From positions 11,535 to 75,534 of the forward strand of contig JAPOYV010000017.1 in NCBI GenBank assembly GCA_026706385.1: DNA of 64,000 nt, in the 5' to 3' direction. The notes below the pieces were generated by a model. The model was not told the origin of the DNA. It saw only the letters and a program-made list of their open reading frames with translations, and searched no databases. The stretch is from Gammaproteobacteria bacterium. GTDB lineage: Bacteria > Pseudomonadota > Gammaproteobacteria > Pseudomonadales > Azotimanducaceae. Shown here piece by piece: positions 42,056 to 51,600 of the stretch; the stretch's first letter is position 1; each line of letters begins with the position of its first letter. Position numbers and translations under genes: made by a program.

Positions 42056-42925
42056 ATGCCCATCGATAAGCGGATAGTCGCCACGGCGATCGCCCGAATA
42101 GGGATCGGTGGTCGGCCCGTGATGGCGCATAGCAGCCTGAAGGCGCTCGGCGTGGTCGTCGGTGGCGCGTCCGCCGTGGTCGGGGCATTGCTGGATCGCC
42201 GCCGAACCGTCCTCGTGCCCGCTTTCTCGTCCGGGTTCGGTGTCCCGATGCCGTCCGACCGTGCGCCGCTGCAGCGAAACGGCGTCGACCCGGGTTTCGA
42301 AGGGCCGACAGTCGGCGTGCGGCGGGTGTACACCCCGGCGTGTGGCGAGATCGACCGGGACATGGGCGCGGTGGCGGCGGCGATCGTCGGGATGCCAGAC
42401 GGGGCCCGGGGCATGCATCCCCTCAACTCTTTCGCCGCTGCAGGACCCGACGCGCGAAAACTCGTCGCCGGTCAGACCGGGATGGACGTCTATGCGCCAA
42501 TCCGCGAACTGGCCGACCGCGGTGGCTACGTCGTCCTGATGGGCGTCGGGCTCGAGTCCATGACGGCCCTTCACCTTGCCGAGCAGATGGCGGGTCGGCG
42601 ACTTTTTCGGCGGTGGGCGAATGGACCCGACGGTGAGGCCATGGAGTTGTCCGTCGGCGGATGTTCAAGGGGCTTCGGCGCGCTGGATCCCGTGCTGTCC
42701 AAGGTCGAACGGACACAACGCGTGGGCAACGGCCTTTGCCGGGCGTTTCCGCTGCGCGAGCTTCTTACTCTCGCGTCCGCGGCGATCGCGTCACGACCAG
42801 AGGTGACGCGCTGCACGCGGGCGGATTGCGTCCGATGCGCGGACGCGGTTGCGGGCGGTCCCGTCCAGGCACCGCCGATCCGGCTGCGGGGCCGGCGCAC
42901 TGGAATCCAGATGCAAAGCGAGTGA
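42056..42925 (+). CDS. AAC(3)-family N-acetyltransferase
   Basis: The 289-residue protein belongs to the antibiotic acetyltransferase family (AAC(3)), seen in VMAHSSLKALGVVVGG and in GMHPLNSFAAAGPDARKLVAGQ. These enzymes transfer acetyl from acetyl-CoA to the 3-amino group of aminoglycosides, and many chromosomal members have unknown substrates. The ATG at 42056 fits the family; the frame is open upstream. A C-terminal Cys-rich stretch (CTRADCVRCADAV) is typical of some members. The TGA stop overlaps the ATG of the S41 protein (TGATG). Confidence 0.82.
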   Translation: MPIDKRIVATAIARIGIGGRPVMAHSSLKALGVVVGGASAVVGALLDRRRTVLVPAFSSGFGVPMPSDRAPLQRNGVDPGFEGPTVGVRRVYTPACGEIDRDMGAVAAAIVGMPDGARGMHPLNSFAAAGPDARKLVAGQTGMDVYAPIRELADRGGYVVLMGVGLESMTALHLAEQMAGRRLFRRWANGPDGEAMELSVGGCSRGFGALDPVLSKVERTQRVGNGLCRAFPLRELLTLASAAIASRPEVTRCTRADCVRCADAVAGGPVQAPPIRLRGRRTGIQMQSE

Positions 42926-44211
42926 TGGTGCGTGGAATCGGTTGGAACGGGCCGTTGCGTGGTTCCAGAGAGGCGTTGCTAGTGTCCGCCGTCTGCGTGA
43001 CGGGCTTAGTCGGTTGCGATGCGGTGCAACCACCGGAACCTCCGGAAGGGCTGACGCCGGACGCATACGCCGAGGACTTCGACGAAGCCTGGGCGTTCAT
43101 ACGCGACGCCTACGCATACTTTGATCAAGAGGCCGTCGACTGGGAGCGGGTACGCGTCGTTTTGCGACCCCGGGCCGCCGAGGTGCCCGACCACGCCGGA
43201 TTCGTCGGCCTGCTCGAGGAGCTTCTCGAGCATCTGTGCGACCACCACGCGCACCTGGGCGTCAACACGTCGTCCTCGCCGCGTCTGGTGCCGAGCGGCG
43301 CCGACCTCTGGGCAGCGCATCGGCTGGGAAAGGCGGTGATCACGGCCGTGCGCGCCGGGTCCGGTGGCGAGAGGTCGGGGCTCCGCCCCGGGATGCAGAT
43401 CGTGTCGATTGACGGATCGCCCGTGGCCGCAGCCGTGGACGAACGCTTGCCGCAGGCCGTCAAGCGCGACCACGCTGCCGCGCGCGATTGGGCGCTGCGA
43501 ACTTTGTTGGCCGGGCGGCATGGCGCATCCGTTCGCCTAGAGGTCGAGACGGAGTCGGGACGTGTTGACGCCGCGTTCGAACCGGGAACCATGAATCGGC
43601 CGGACGCGCCGTTGACAGCCAGCCGCCTGGACGGCGAGGTCGGGTATGTCCGCCTTCATGACAGCCTGGGCCAGGACGCACTGGTCCCGGCCTGGGACGC
43701 GGCGCTGGCAAGCTTGCAGGACACCGGCGGACTCATCATCGACCTACGCGACACGCCAGGGGGCGGGGACGCGGTGGTCGCACGGCCGTTGATGGGGCGC
43801 CTCGTGGCCTCGGCGCTGCCGTATCAGCGCCACGTGCGGCCCGATCTGAGGCGACTCGGCACCCCGGGGCGGACATGGACAGCGAAGGTGAATCCGCGCG
43901 GCCCCTTCACGTACGACCGACCGGTGGCCGTGCTGGTTGGCCGCTGGACGGGGAGCATGGGCGAAGGTGTCGCCATCGGCCTGGACGGCATGCAGCGTGC
44001 GGACGTCTTCGGTTCGCCGATGGCCGGACTGCGGGGCGCGATCGAGACGCTCGCCCTCAAGCACACGAAAATTCCGGTGCGCGTGCCCGCGGAGCGGCTG
44101 TACCACGTGGACGGCACCCCGCGTGAAGCGTTCCGTCCGCCGTTCTCCGTCGAGGCGGGGCAGGGCGACACCCTACTCGAAGCCGCGGTCAAGCGGCTGC
44201 GGCGGGGGTAG
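42925..44211 (+). CDS. S41-family peptidase-like lipoprotein
   Basis: The 428-residue protein has a lipobox (LVGC, Cys31). A PDZ-like segment (GLRPGMQIVSIDG) is followed by the S41 protease core with VGYVRLHDSLG, LIIDLRDTPGG and the nucleophile region WTGSMGEG, Ser in TGS. It should cleave substrates near the C terminus in the periplasm. GTG at 42922 or ATG at 42925 could start it; the ATG overlaps the AAC(3) stop. The frame extends upstream only as a shadow of that gene. It is followed by an ankyrin gene 38 bp on. Confidence 0.86.
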   Translation: MVRGIGWNGPLRGSREALLVSAVCVTGLVGCDAVQPPEPPEGLTPDAYAEDFDEAWAFIRDAYAYFDQEAVDWERVRVVLRPRAAEVPDHAGFVGLLEELLEHLCDHHAHLGVNTSSSPRLVPSGADLWAAHRLGKAVITAVRAGSGGERSGLRPGMQIVSIDGSPVAAAVDERLPQAVKRDHAAARDWALRTLLAGRHGASVRLEVETESGRVDAAFEPGTMNRPDAPLTASRLDGEVGYVRLHDSLGQDALVPAWDAALASLQDTGGLIIDLRDTPGGGDAVVARPLMGRLVASALPYQRHVRPDLRRLGTPGRTWTAKVNPRGPFTYDRPVAVLVGRWTGSMGEGVAIGLDGMQRADVFGSPMAGLRGAIETLALKHTKIPVRVPAERLYHVDGTPREAFRPPFSVEAGQGDTLLEAAVKRLRRG

Positions 44212-44249
44212 GCTTTGCGTCGCAGCTGTCCTGAGGGGCTCGAATCTTC

Positions 44250-44984
44250 ATGGGAGTGATACCGACATCGAAGACCCGTTTCACTGCATGTGTGAAAGCC
44301 TTCGACACCGACGCCGTGGAGGCCGGGCTAAAGGCACGGCCCGACCTCTTGCACCACGCCGATGAGCGCGGTCGGAACTGGCTGCACCTGTGCGCGAGCA
44401 TTGACGCGCGCAAGCGTGGTCTGGACCCTGCAGACGCGCTGCCACTCGCACAAGCGCTTCTCGACTGGGGGATCGACGTCAACGCGGCGGCGTTCACGGA
44501 AGGCACCTGGGAGGCGACGCCATTGTGGTACGCGGTTGCCCGGGGCAACAACATCGACCTCGCGCGACACTTGCTGGCAGCGGGGTCGACCCCGGAACAC
44601 TGCCTCTGGGCGGCCGTCTACAACGAGGATCTCGACATGATCGCGCTCCTCATCGAGGCGGGAGCGCGCCTCGATGCCGTCGCCGAACAGGAGACGCCGC
44701 TCCTTCACGCCATCAAGTACAGCAGGTTCCGAGGTGCCAAAGCGCTGCTCGAGGCGGGCGCAGATCCGAACTACCGCGACGTGCGCGGCATGACGGCCCT
44801 GCACTACATGTTGAAGAAGAACAGCGACATCCGGCACTTCCACATGTTCGCCGCACACGGTGCCAGGGGCGACATTCCCGGTCGCGACGGCAGGACGGCG
44901 GCCGCGATCCTCTTGCGCAAGCGCGACCCGGCGTTCCATGCCGTCGCATCCCGACTGACCAGCGAAGCCGTGCAGACACGATAA
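44250..44984 (+). CDS. Small ankyrin-repeat protein
   Basis: The 244-residue cytoplasmic protein has about six ankyrin repeats (for example LLDWGIDVNAAAF, LLEAGADPNYRDVRG) and no signal peptide. It follows the S41 lipoprotein gene by 38 bp and is probably cotranscribed with it and the AAC(3)-like gene. It is the sixth ankyrin protein of the window but is separate from the main cluster and only distantly similar to it. The partner is unknown. Confidence 0.86.
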   Translation: MGVIPTSKTRFTACVKAFDTDAVEAGLKARPDLLHHADERGRNWLHLCASIDARKRGLDPADALPLAQALLDWGIDVNAAAFTEGTWEATPLWYAVARGNNIDLARHLLAAGSTPEHCLWAAVYNEDLDMIALLIEAGARLDAVAEQETPLLHAIKYSRFRGAKALLEAGADPNYRDVRGMTALHYMLKKNSDIRHFHMFAAHGARGDIPGRDGRTAAAILLRKRDPAFHAVASRLTSEAVQTR

Positions 44985-45249
44985 GCGACCGCGGTTGGCC
45001 CCACGCCCTTGCGCGACCCGAATCCTCCCAGTCGATTGTGGCCAACGCCGACCCCTGTCAGAGTTGGTCCCGGAGCGTGCAAGGTGGCGCGATGAACGGT
45101 TGGCCGTTGGCGATGCCAAGCGAGCGCCCCATGGGCGTGTCCGGGACCTCGCGTTCGCTCGGCACCGGCCTCGCCCCCGGCCCAAGGCCACGCCGACCTT
45201 CATGCAACAACCACCGGCGGTCGCTGCGCTTCCCTCTGGTGTTTGTCGC

Positions 45250-46167
45250 ATGAAGGGGCAGAAGCGCGTGCTGCTCCTGGTCGCGTTCGCCGGTGCGGTC
45301 TGGGTGGGGCACCCGGCCGTGGCACTTCTCGCCGGTGCGGCCGGGAGCCTGATACTGGCGCCGGCTCTGCCACCGTACATCGAACGAGCCGGGAAGCTGT
45401 GCCTGCAGGCGGCGATCGTGCTGCTTGGCTTCACGTTGAACGTCCAGGCGCTATGGCAGACCAGCCGCGACTACGCGGGGACCATCCTGATTTTCGTCGC
45501 GGCGACCTTGGTTGCCGGGCTCGTGATCGGCAGGCTGGTCAGGGCGGATGAGGACCAGGCGCGGTTGCTGAGCACGGGGACTGCGATCTGCGGGGGGACC
45601 GCGATCGCGACGCTCGCGCCCATCATCCGCGCGCGGCCGGAGTCGGTGGCCATCGCCATCGGCATGGTGTTTCTGCTGAACGCCGTGGCCATCGTGCTGC
45701 TGCCGTGGCTCGGCCACGCCCTTGAAATGACCGAGGACCAGTTTGGCGTCTGGGTGGCGATGGCGATCCACGATACGAGCTCCGTGGTCGGGGCGGCGGC
45801 GATCTTCGGCGATCGTGCGCTCGAAGTCGCGACCACCGTGAAACTCTTGCGGACGCTCCTGCTCGTGCCGATCGCCCTGGCGGCGGGCATCCTGGTGCGT
45901 CAGAGCCACGCCAAGTTGCGGATACCGGGCTTCCTGGTGCTGTTCGTGGCGGCTTCGGCGGTTGGGAGCGTCCTGGAGCCGCCGGTAGCGTTCACGTCCG
46001 GGGTGAAGGCGGCGAGCCATTTCCTGCTCGTGGCCGCGTTGTTCGGCATCGGGATGGAGATTCGACGGACGACGGTCAAGTCCCTGAACGGCCGAGCGAT
46101 CCTGCTGGGCGTCTTGTTGTGGCTGCTTGTGTTACCGACCACCTGGCTCGTCGCGATGTCCTGGTGA
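45250..46167 (+). CDS. YeiH-family putative sulfate exporter
   Basis: The 305-residue integral membrane protein has about ten hydrophobic segments and the conserved YeiH stretches STGTAICGGTAIATLAP and AIHDTSSVVGAAAIFG. The family (PSE) is proposed to export sulfate or similar anions, on limited evidence. ATG at 45250 is chosen from the hydrophobic start GQKRVLLLVAFAGAV; an in-frame ATG at 45202 is less likely. The 265 bp upstream after the ankyrin gene hold no supported gene. A possible small membrane protein follows 63 bp on. Confidence 0.87.
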   Translation: MKGQKRVLLLVAFAGAVWVGHPAVALLAGAAGSLILAPALPPYIERAGKLCLQAAIVLLGFTLNVQALWQTSRDYAGTILIFVAATLVAGLVIGRLVRADEDQARLLSTGTAICGGTAIATLAPIIRARPESVAIAIGMVFLLNAVAIVLLPWLGHALEMTEDQFGVWVAMAIHDTSSVVGAAAIFGDRALEVATTVKLLRTLLLVPIALAAGILVRQSHAKLRIPGFLVLFVAASAVGSVLEPPVAFTSGVKAASHFLLVAALFGIGMEIRRTTVKSLNGRAILLGVLLWLLVLPTTWLVAMSW

Positions 46168-46230
46168 ACGGAATATCGGTAGACGAAACGGTTATTTCAT
46201 TGGCGCAGACCGTTCCGGTACGGTCGCGAC

Positions 46231-46320
46231 ATGGCTGTCGGAACCGTGTCCCTGGACTGGAAGAGCGTCGCCACCCTCGCGGTGGTCGCGGGCTTCTTCG
46301 TTCTGGCGATCGCCCTCTAG
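46231..46320 (+). CDS. Possible 29-residue single-helix membrane protein
   Basis: This ATG-to-TAG frame codes for a short polar start (MAVGTVSLDWKS) followed by one hydrophobic helix (VATLAVVAGFFVLAIAL) ending at the stop. That composition is like known one-helix membrane microproteins. No good ribosome binding site precedes the ATG, and the frame is short enough to arise by chance, so it remains tentative. It lies 63 bp after the YeiH-like gene and 76 bp from the convergent octaheme cytochrome gene. Confidence 0.35.
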   Translation: MAVGTVSLDWKSVATLAVVAGFFVLAIAL

Positions 46321-46396
46321 CGCTAACCCCCGCCTTGGTCCGGGACGACCCCGGCAAATCTCAATCCGGCTGACGTCGCCCGAGGCGTTCCTTGTG

Positions 46397-48628
46397 TCAA
46401 GGGGCGATGATCTCGGCGAGCCGGCGCCGGTAAGTCTGGGTTTCGAACGAGCCGGGATCGGTGTAGGCGATGAGCGCGCGGAGCAGGTCGGGGTCCCACG
46501 GCCAGCGACGGAGGCCGGCGCGCAGCGTCTCGAGGGCGGCATCGCGTTGGCCCAGCGAGTATTGGGCGACGCCGTAGGTGTAGACGAAGTACGCGGTCGA
46601 ATCCGCGACCGTCGCCGCCCGTTCAAGTGGCGTAAGCGCCTCGGCATGGCGTCCGCGGCGGACCAGGTGCAGGCCGAACGCCGCGTTCGCCACCGCGCTA
46701 TCCGGCACCACGGTCAACGCTCGCTGGAGCAGGGAGGCGGTTTGCGACTCGTCGCCGGCGCGGCGAAGGAAGTCGGCATAGTCCACCAGTGCGGGCACGA
46801 ATCGGGGCTCGATGTCGAGCGCCTGGACGTAGGCGCGCCGGGCCGCTTCGCGGCGGCCAAGGGAGTCCTCGAAGCGGGCCAGCGCGTTCTGCGTGGCCGC
46901 GAGGTCGGCGCTGGCGTCGAGGAATTGCCGGTGCTCCGCGAACACCGTGGCAACCCTCGTTTGCACGGCGGGGGGTAACGCACTGGCCACTTCGGAAAGC
47001 GCAATGCCCATCTCGAAGCGAACGCTCGCCGCTGCGTCGTCCAACCGGGTTCGCAGGAGGTCCCAGCGTACCGCGGGTGGCTGGCCGCGCGTTCCGGCGA
47101 CGGCGCCGCGACGCACCAGCGGATGGGGATCGTCTAGGGCGCGAGCGAGTAGGGCGCGCACGATATGCGCCGGCAATGCGGCCGACTCGGCGAGCAGAGT
47201 CGCCTTGACCATCACCGGCGCGTCGCCATCGACCAAAGCAGCCAACGTCGCGACCGAACCGGGGTCGCGCCGCAACAGCCGATCGTGGACTCGCGCCCAG
47301 TGGTCCCGTTCGGGCACACCCCACGCTGCGAGCCGTTCTCCGGCCCAGGCGATCGACCGCTCCGCGTGACAGCCCGTGCAGGCGTTGGGGACGCCGAGTT
47401 CCGCGGACAGCGCGGGCCGCGGGATCGTGAAGGCGTGGTCGCGGCGGTCGTCGACGCCCATGTACGTCCGGGCGGGCATATGGCAGTCCACGCACGCGCT
47501 GCCCGGTTCGCCGGGCCGGTGCCGATGGTGAGCCGCGACGTCGTACACGCTGGGCTGATGGCAGCGGGCGCAGACCGCGTTGCCCTCCGCGAACGGCGCA
47601 CCGCTGTGGGGGTCGTGGCAGTCGCTGCAGGTCACGCCGCGGGCGTGCATCCGGCTCTGCAGGAACGAGCCGAGAACGAAGGTCTCCTCAAGGATCTGGC
47701 CATCGACGAAGTAGAGGCCATCGCGAGCCAGTTCGAGCCGGTAGGCGTCGTGGAAACCTTGGCCCATCGGCTTGTCGGTGAGCGCCGTTCGCAGGGCGTG
47801 GCAGCCGCCGCACATGTCGATTTCCCGCGCATTCCCGGGGCGGTCCGGGACCGCGATCGGCTCCCCGGGCGGAAGCCGCCAGACGACGCTGGGCGTCGGC
47901 CCGTTCGGAAAGCCAGCGTGGGGCACTGTTTCGGGCGAGCCGGCGCGAACGAGTCGGAGGTGGTCGCCGCCGGCACCGTGGCATGCCTCGCAGGCCACGT
48001 TCACTTCGCTGTAGGTCGCCGTCGCGACACCAGCGCTCGCCACTTTGGCCACGTTCGTGGAATGACACGCGGCGCATTGGCTTGCCCAGTTGAGCGCATG
48101 GCCGGTCCAGTGGAAGGGGTGGTCCGGCTCGATGTCCTCGCCCGGTTGCAGGTGGAACCAGCGCTGCCCGCCTTGGTCCGCAGGGCGCGTATCCCACGCG
48201 ATCCCGAACGCCTGCAACCGTCCGTGGCCCGCGTCGACTAGGTACTGCTGCAGGGGCCAATCGCCGAACGTGTAGCGAACGGGAAAGCGGTCGCGCTCTC
48301 CGGAGCCATCCACGGTATCGACGTGGAAGGTGCTGGCGCCTGGACTCAGGAAACGCGTCTCGACATCGTGGAAGGTGACGGCCGCGCCCGCAAAGTCACC
48401 AAGAACCGTCGCATCGGTCGCGATGCGCATCGACCGGTAGTGGTCGGACTGCGTCCAGAGCGCGTACTCGTCGGCGTGGCACGAGCGGCACGCGTCTGAT
48501 CCGACGAACGTGTCCGCGGAGTTCTGTGCCGGCGCGGCCAGCGAGCCGCAGGTCAGGTTGACGGCCACGGTAACGGTCCATAGGCGTGGGAAGGCCTGTG
48601 CGTGCCCGCGCTTCGCCGCGGCGGACAT
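46397..48628 (-). CDS. Exported octaheme cytochrome c with HEAT/TPR C-terminal domain
   Basis: The 743-residue protein has a signal peptide (residues about 17-34) and eight CxxCH haem sites between residues 47 and about 415: CRSCH, CAACH, CEACH, CGGCH, CSDCH, CARCH, CVDCH and CTGCH. The layout resembles cytochrome c554/nitrite-reductase-like multihaem proteins, but no distinctive CXXCK active-site haem is seen. Residues about 440-560 look HEAT-like and about 600-735 have TPR units such as ALTPLERAATVADSTAYFVYTYGVAQYSLG. It probably carries electrons in the periplasm within a complex. The ATG follows the ABC exporter stop with no gap (TAGATG), so the two genes form an operon. Confidence 0.9.
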   Translation of the reverse strand: MSAAAKRGHAQAFPRLWTVTVAVNLTCGSLAAPAQNSADTFVGSDACRSCHADEYALWTQSDHYRSMRIATDATVLGDFAGAAVTFHDVETRFLSPGASTFHVDTVDGSGERDRFPVRYTFGDWPLQQYLVDAGHGRLQAFGIAWDTRPADQGGQRWFHLQPGEDIEPDHPFHWTGHALNWASQCAACHSTNVAKVASAGVATATYSEVNVACEACHGAGGDHLRLVRAGSPETVPHAGFPNGPTPSVVWRLPPGEPIAVPDRPGNAREIDMCGGCHALRTALTDKPMGQGFHDAYRLELARDGLYFVDGQILEETFVLGSFLQSRMHARGVTCSDCHDPHSGAPFAEGNAVCARCHQPSVYDVAAHHRHRPGEPGSACVDCHMPARTYMGVDDRRDHAFTIPRPALSAELGVPNACTGCHAERSIAWAGERLAAWGVPERDHWARVHDRLLRRDPGSVATLAALVDGDAPVMVKATLLAESAALPAHIVRALLARALDDPHPLVRRGAVAGTRGQPPAVRWDLLRTRLDDAAASVRFEMGIALSEVASALPPAVQTRVATVFAEHRQFLDASADLAATQNALARFEDSLGRREAARRAYVQALDIEPRFVPALVDYADFLRRAGDESQTASLLQRALTVVPDSAVANAAFGLHLVRRGRHAEALTPLERAATVADSTAYFVYTYGVAQYSLGQRDAALETLRAGLRRWPWDPDLLRALIAYTDPGSFETQTYRRRLAEIIAP

Positions 48629-51600
48629 CTACACCGCCATCTGCCGTCCGACGAGGCGGCTGTAGAGGCCGCCGCGGGCGAGCAACTCGTCGTGGTTGCC
48701 GACTTCCGTCGTGCGCCCGGCGTCTAACACGACGATCCGGTCGGCGTTGCGCACCGTGGAGAGCCGGTGCGCGATGACGATGGTCGTGCGTTTGGTCATC
48801 AGCTCCTCGAGAGCATGGCGCACGGCCTGTTCGTTGACCGCGTCGAGATGCGAGGTCGCCTCGTCGAGGATCAGTACCTGGGCATCCTTCAGGAACGCCC
48901 GTGCGATGGCGACACGTTGCCGCTGTCCGCCGGAAAGGCGAACGCCCCGCTCGCCGACACGGGTCTCCAGACCGTCCGGGAGGGCGTCCACGAACGGGTC
49001 CAGGGAGGCCCGGCGCACCGCTTCGTCGAGTTCCGCCGCCGTCGCATCCGGTTTCGCGATGAGGATGTTGGCCCGGAGCGTCTCGTTGAAGAGGTACGTG
49101 TCCTGGGTGACCAGCGCCACCCGTTCGCGCAGTTCGTCGAGCCGGTACTCGCGCAAGTTCCGGCCGTCGAAGCGGATGACGCCCGAGCCCGGATCCCAGA
49201 ACCGCATCAAGAGGTGCGCGGCGGTGGTCTTGCCGGCCCCCGAAGGGCCGACCAGCGCCAACGTCTTGCCCGCGGGCACAGTGAAGGTTGCGCCGTCGAG
49301 CGCGAGCCGCTGGTTGCCGAGATAGGAAAAGCTGACGTCGCGGACTTCGATCTCGACTCCACCCGAGGGCGAGGGCGCGCCCACGCCAGGGCCGTCGGTC
49401 ACCACCTCGACCTCGTTGTGGACCGCGTAGAGCCGTCGCGTCGCCCCGAGCGTGTCGGCGAGCTGGCGGCCGATGTGGGCGATCTCGGACACGGGCAGGA
49501 ACGCGGCCATCGCGAGCAAGGTCAGCATGGGCAGGATCGCAGGGTCCAGCGCGCCAGTGCCGACCAGGTGCGTGCCCGTCGCCACCACGACGAGTCCGCC
49601 GAGACCGGTGACGGCCTCGAGGATCGCTGTTTGCCTGGTCAGGTCGGCGTAGAACGGCAGCCGCAGCGCCGTATGCCGCTCGATGCGGGCGACGAAATCG
49701 GCGCCGCGAGCCTTCGCGCGCTGGAACGCGAGGATCTCCGCGAGCCCCTGGATGGTGTCGACTGCATGCGCGTTCATGTCGCCGAAGGCCTCACGCGCCC
49801 GCGAGCCCAGCGCGTCGATGCGCCGCCGTGCCAGAACCGGGCTGATCGCCACCGCGGCGAGGAACGGCGCAAGAGCGAGCGCCATGGGCCAGCCGAACCA
49901 CGCGAGTGTGCCGACGACGGCCGCGGGCACCAGCACGGCGACGAGGAACGGCGCCACGGTGTGCGCGAAGAAGTACTCCACGAGTTCGACGTCGTGGGTC
50001 GCCATGCCCACCAGGTCGCCGGTCCGACGGCGGACGAGGTAGGCCGGTGCGAGCCGGTCGAGCTTCTCATACAGGGCGATGCGCATCTCGGCGAGCATGC
50101 GGAAGGCCATGTCGTGCGCGAACCACGACTCGAGCCAGTGCAGCAGGCCGCTCAAGGGTGCGACGATCGCGAGGACGCCGAGGTACGGCATGAACGGCTC
50201 ACCGCGTTTCACCGCGGCGACGGCGAGCGCGCTGGCAACGCCCACGCCGATCAGGGACGCGACCCGTGCGATTCCCAAGGTCAGGACGAGCGAGAACTTC
50301 GCCTTCCATGGCACGACGTGGCGCAACAGTTCGCGAAAGACGCCGGTCCAGCCCATGCCTTCGGCACGCAGGATCGCATCGGTGGGTTCGGCGTGGGCGC
50401 GGGCGTCGTCGACAAGAACATCCTCGAGTGGAACCTCCTGCGGCTTCCCGTGGCCGTCGGCCGAGACCAGGGATGGGCCGGGGCGCGCACCTTCCCCGGC
50501 CTGAGCTTCCATGAGCCGGAAGTACGCGCCCCCTGCCCGCATCAGCGAGTCGTGGTCGCCCACCTCCACGATCGCGCCCTGGTCGAGCACCAGGATGCGG
50601 TCGGCACCGATCACACTCGACAGCCGGTGCGCGAAGATCAGCGTGGTGCGGCCTTGCATGAGCCGGTCCAGCGCAGACTGGATGACCGCCTCGTTTTCCG
50701 CGTCCACCGCGGAGAGCGCCTCGTCCAGGACGAGGATCGGCGCGTCGCGCAGCAGGGCGCGGGCGATGGCGAGGCGTTGCCGCTGCCCGCCGGAGAGCTT
50801 GATGCCGCGCTCGCCAACGACCGTGGCGTAGCCGTGCGGCAACCGCGTGATGAACCCGTGCGCATTCGCCGCGCGTGCCGCCGCCTCGATCTCTTCCGGC
50901 GTTGCGTCGGGATTGCCGAAGCGCACGTTGTCCTCGACGGTGCCGTGGAAGAGATACGTGTCCTGATTCACCACCGCGACGTTGGGGTAGACGTCGTCCG
51001 TGCCGAGGTCCCGCAGATCGTGCCCACCGATGCGCACGACGCCGGCATCCGGATCGTAGAAGCGCAACAGCAGCCGCACGATGGTGGACTTGCCCGCGCC
51101 GCTCTCGCCCACGAAGCCGACCCGTTCGCCGGCTTCGACGCGAAACGAGAGCCCCCGGTGCGCCGCGCGCCGTCCGCCCGGGTAGGCGAACGAGACGTCG
51201 TCGAACTCGACGACCGGGGCGATCGGGCCATCGACGGCCACGGGCGTCAACGGCGGTTCGACTCTCGGCCGCGCATCGAGCAGCGCGAAGATGTCGTTGG
51301 CCGCGGCACGGCTCATCATGCCGTTGTGCAGGAGCGCGCGAAGATCGCGCTGCGGCCGGAACACCTCGATGCCCATCATCAGCACGACGAGGAGGATCTC
51401 GAGGCTCATCTCACCTTGGGAGACCCGCCAGGCGCCGAGGCCAAGCACTGCGGCCGTGCCAACGGCGACGCCCAAGTCGGTGAGCCCCCGGTTGCCCGCG
51501 TTGGTCGCGAGCACCCACATCGTGCTCCGGAACACCTCGTGCGCGCGCATCGCCAGGAGTCGCCCACGGGCCGTGCTCTGACCGAAGGCCTTGAGGGTGG

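Noticed and set aside
41685-42077. 130-codon plus-strand frame ahead of the AAC(3)-like gene
   Set aside because: No ribosome binding site or recognisable fold; it overlaps the start of the acetyltransferase in another frame.
46340-46354. CCGGG/CCCGG hairpin after the small membrane frame
   Set aside because: The stem is only five GC pairs and no T-run follows, so it is likely by chance in GC-rich DNA.
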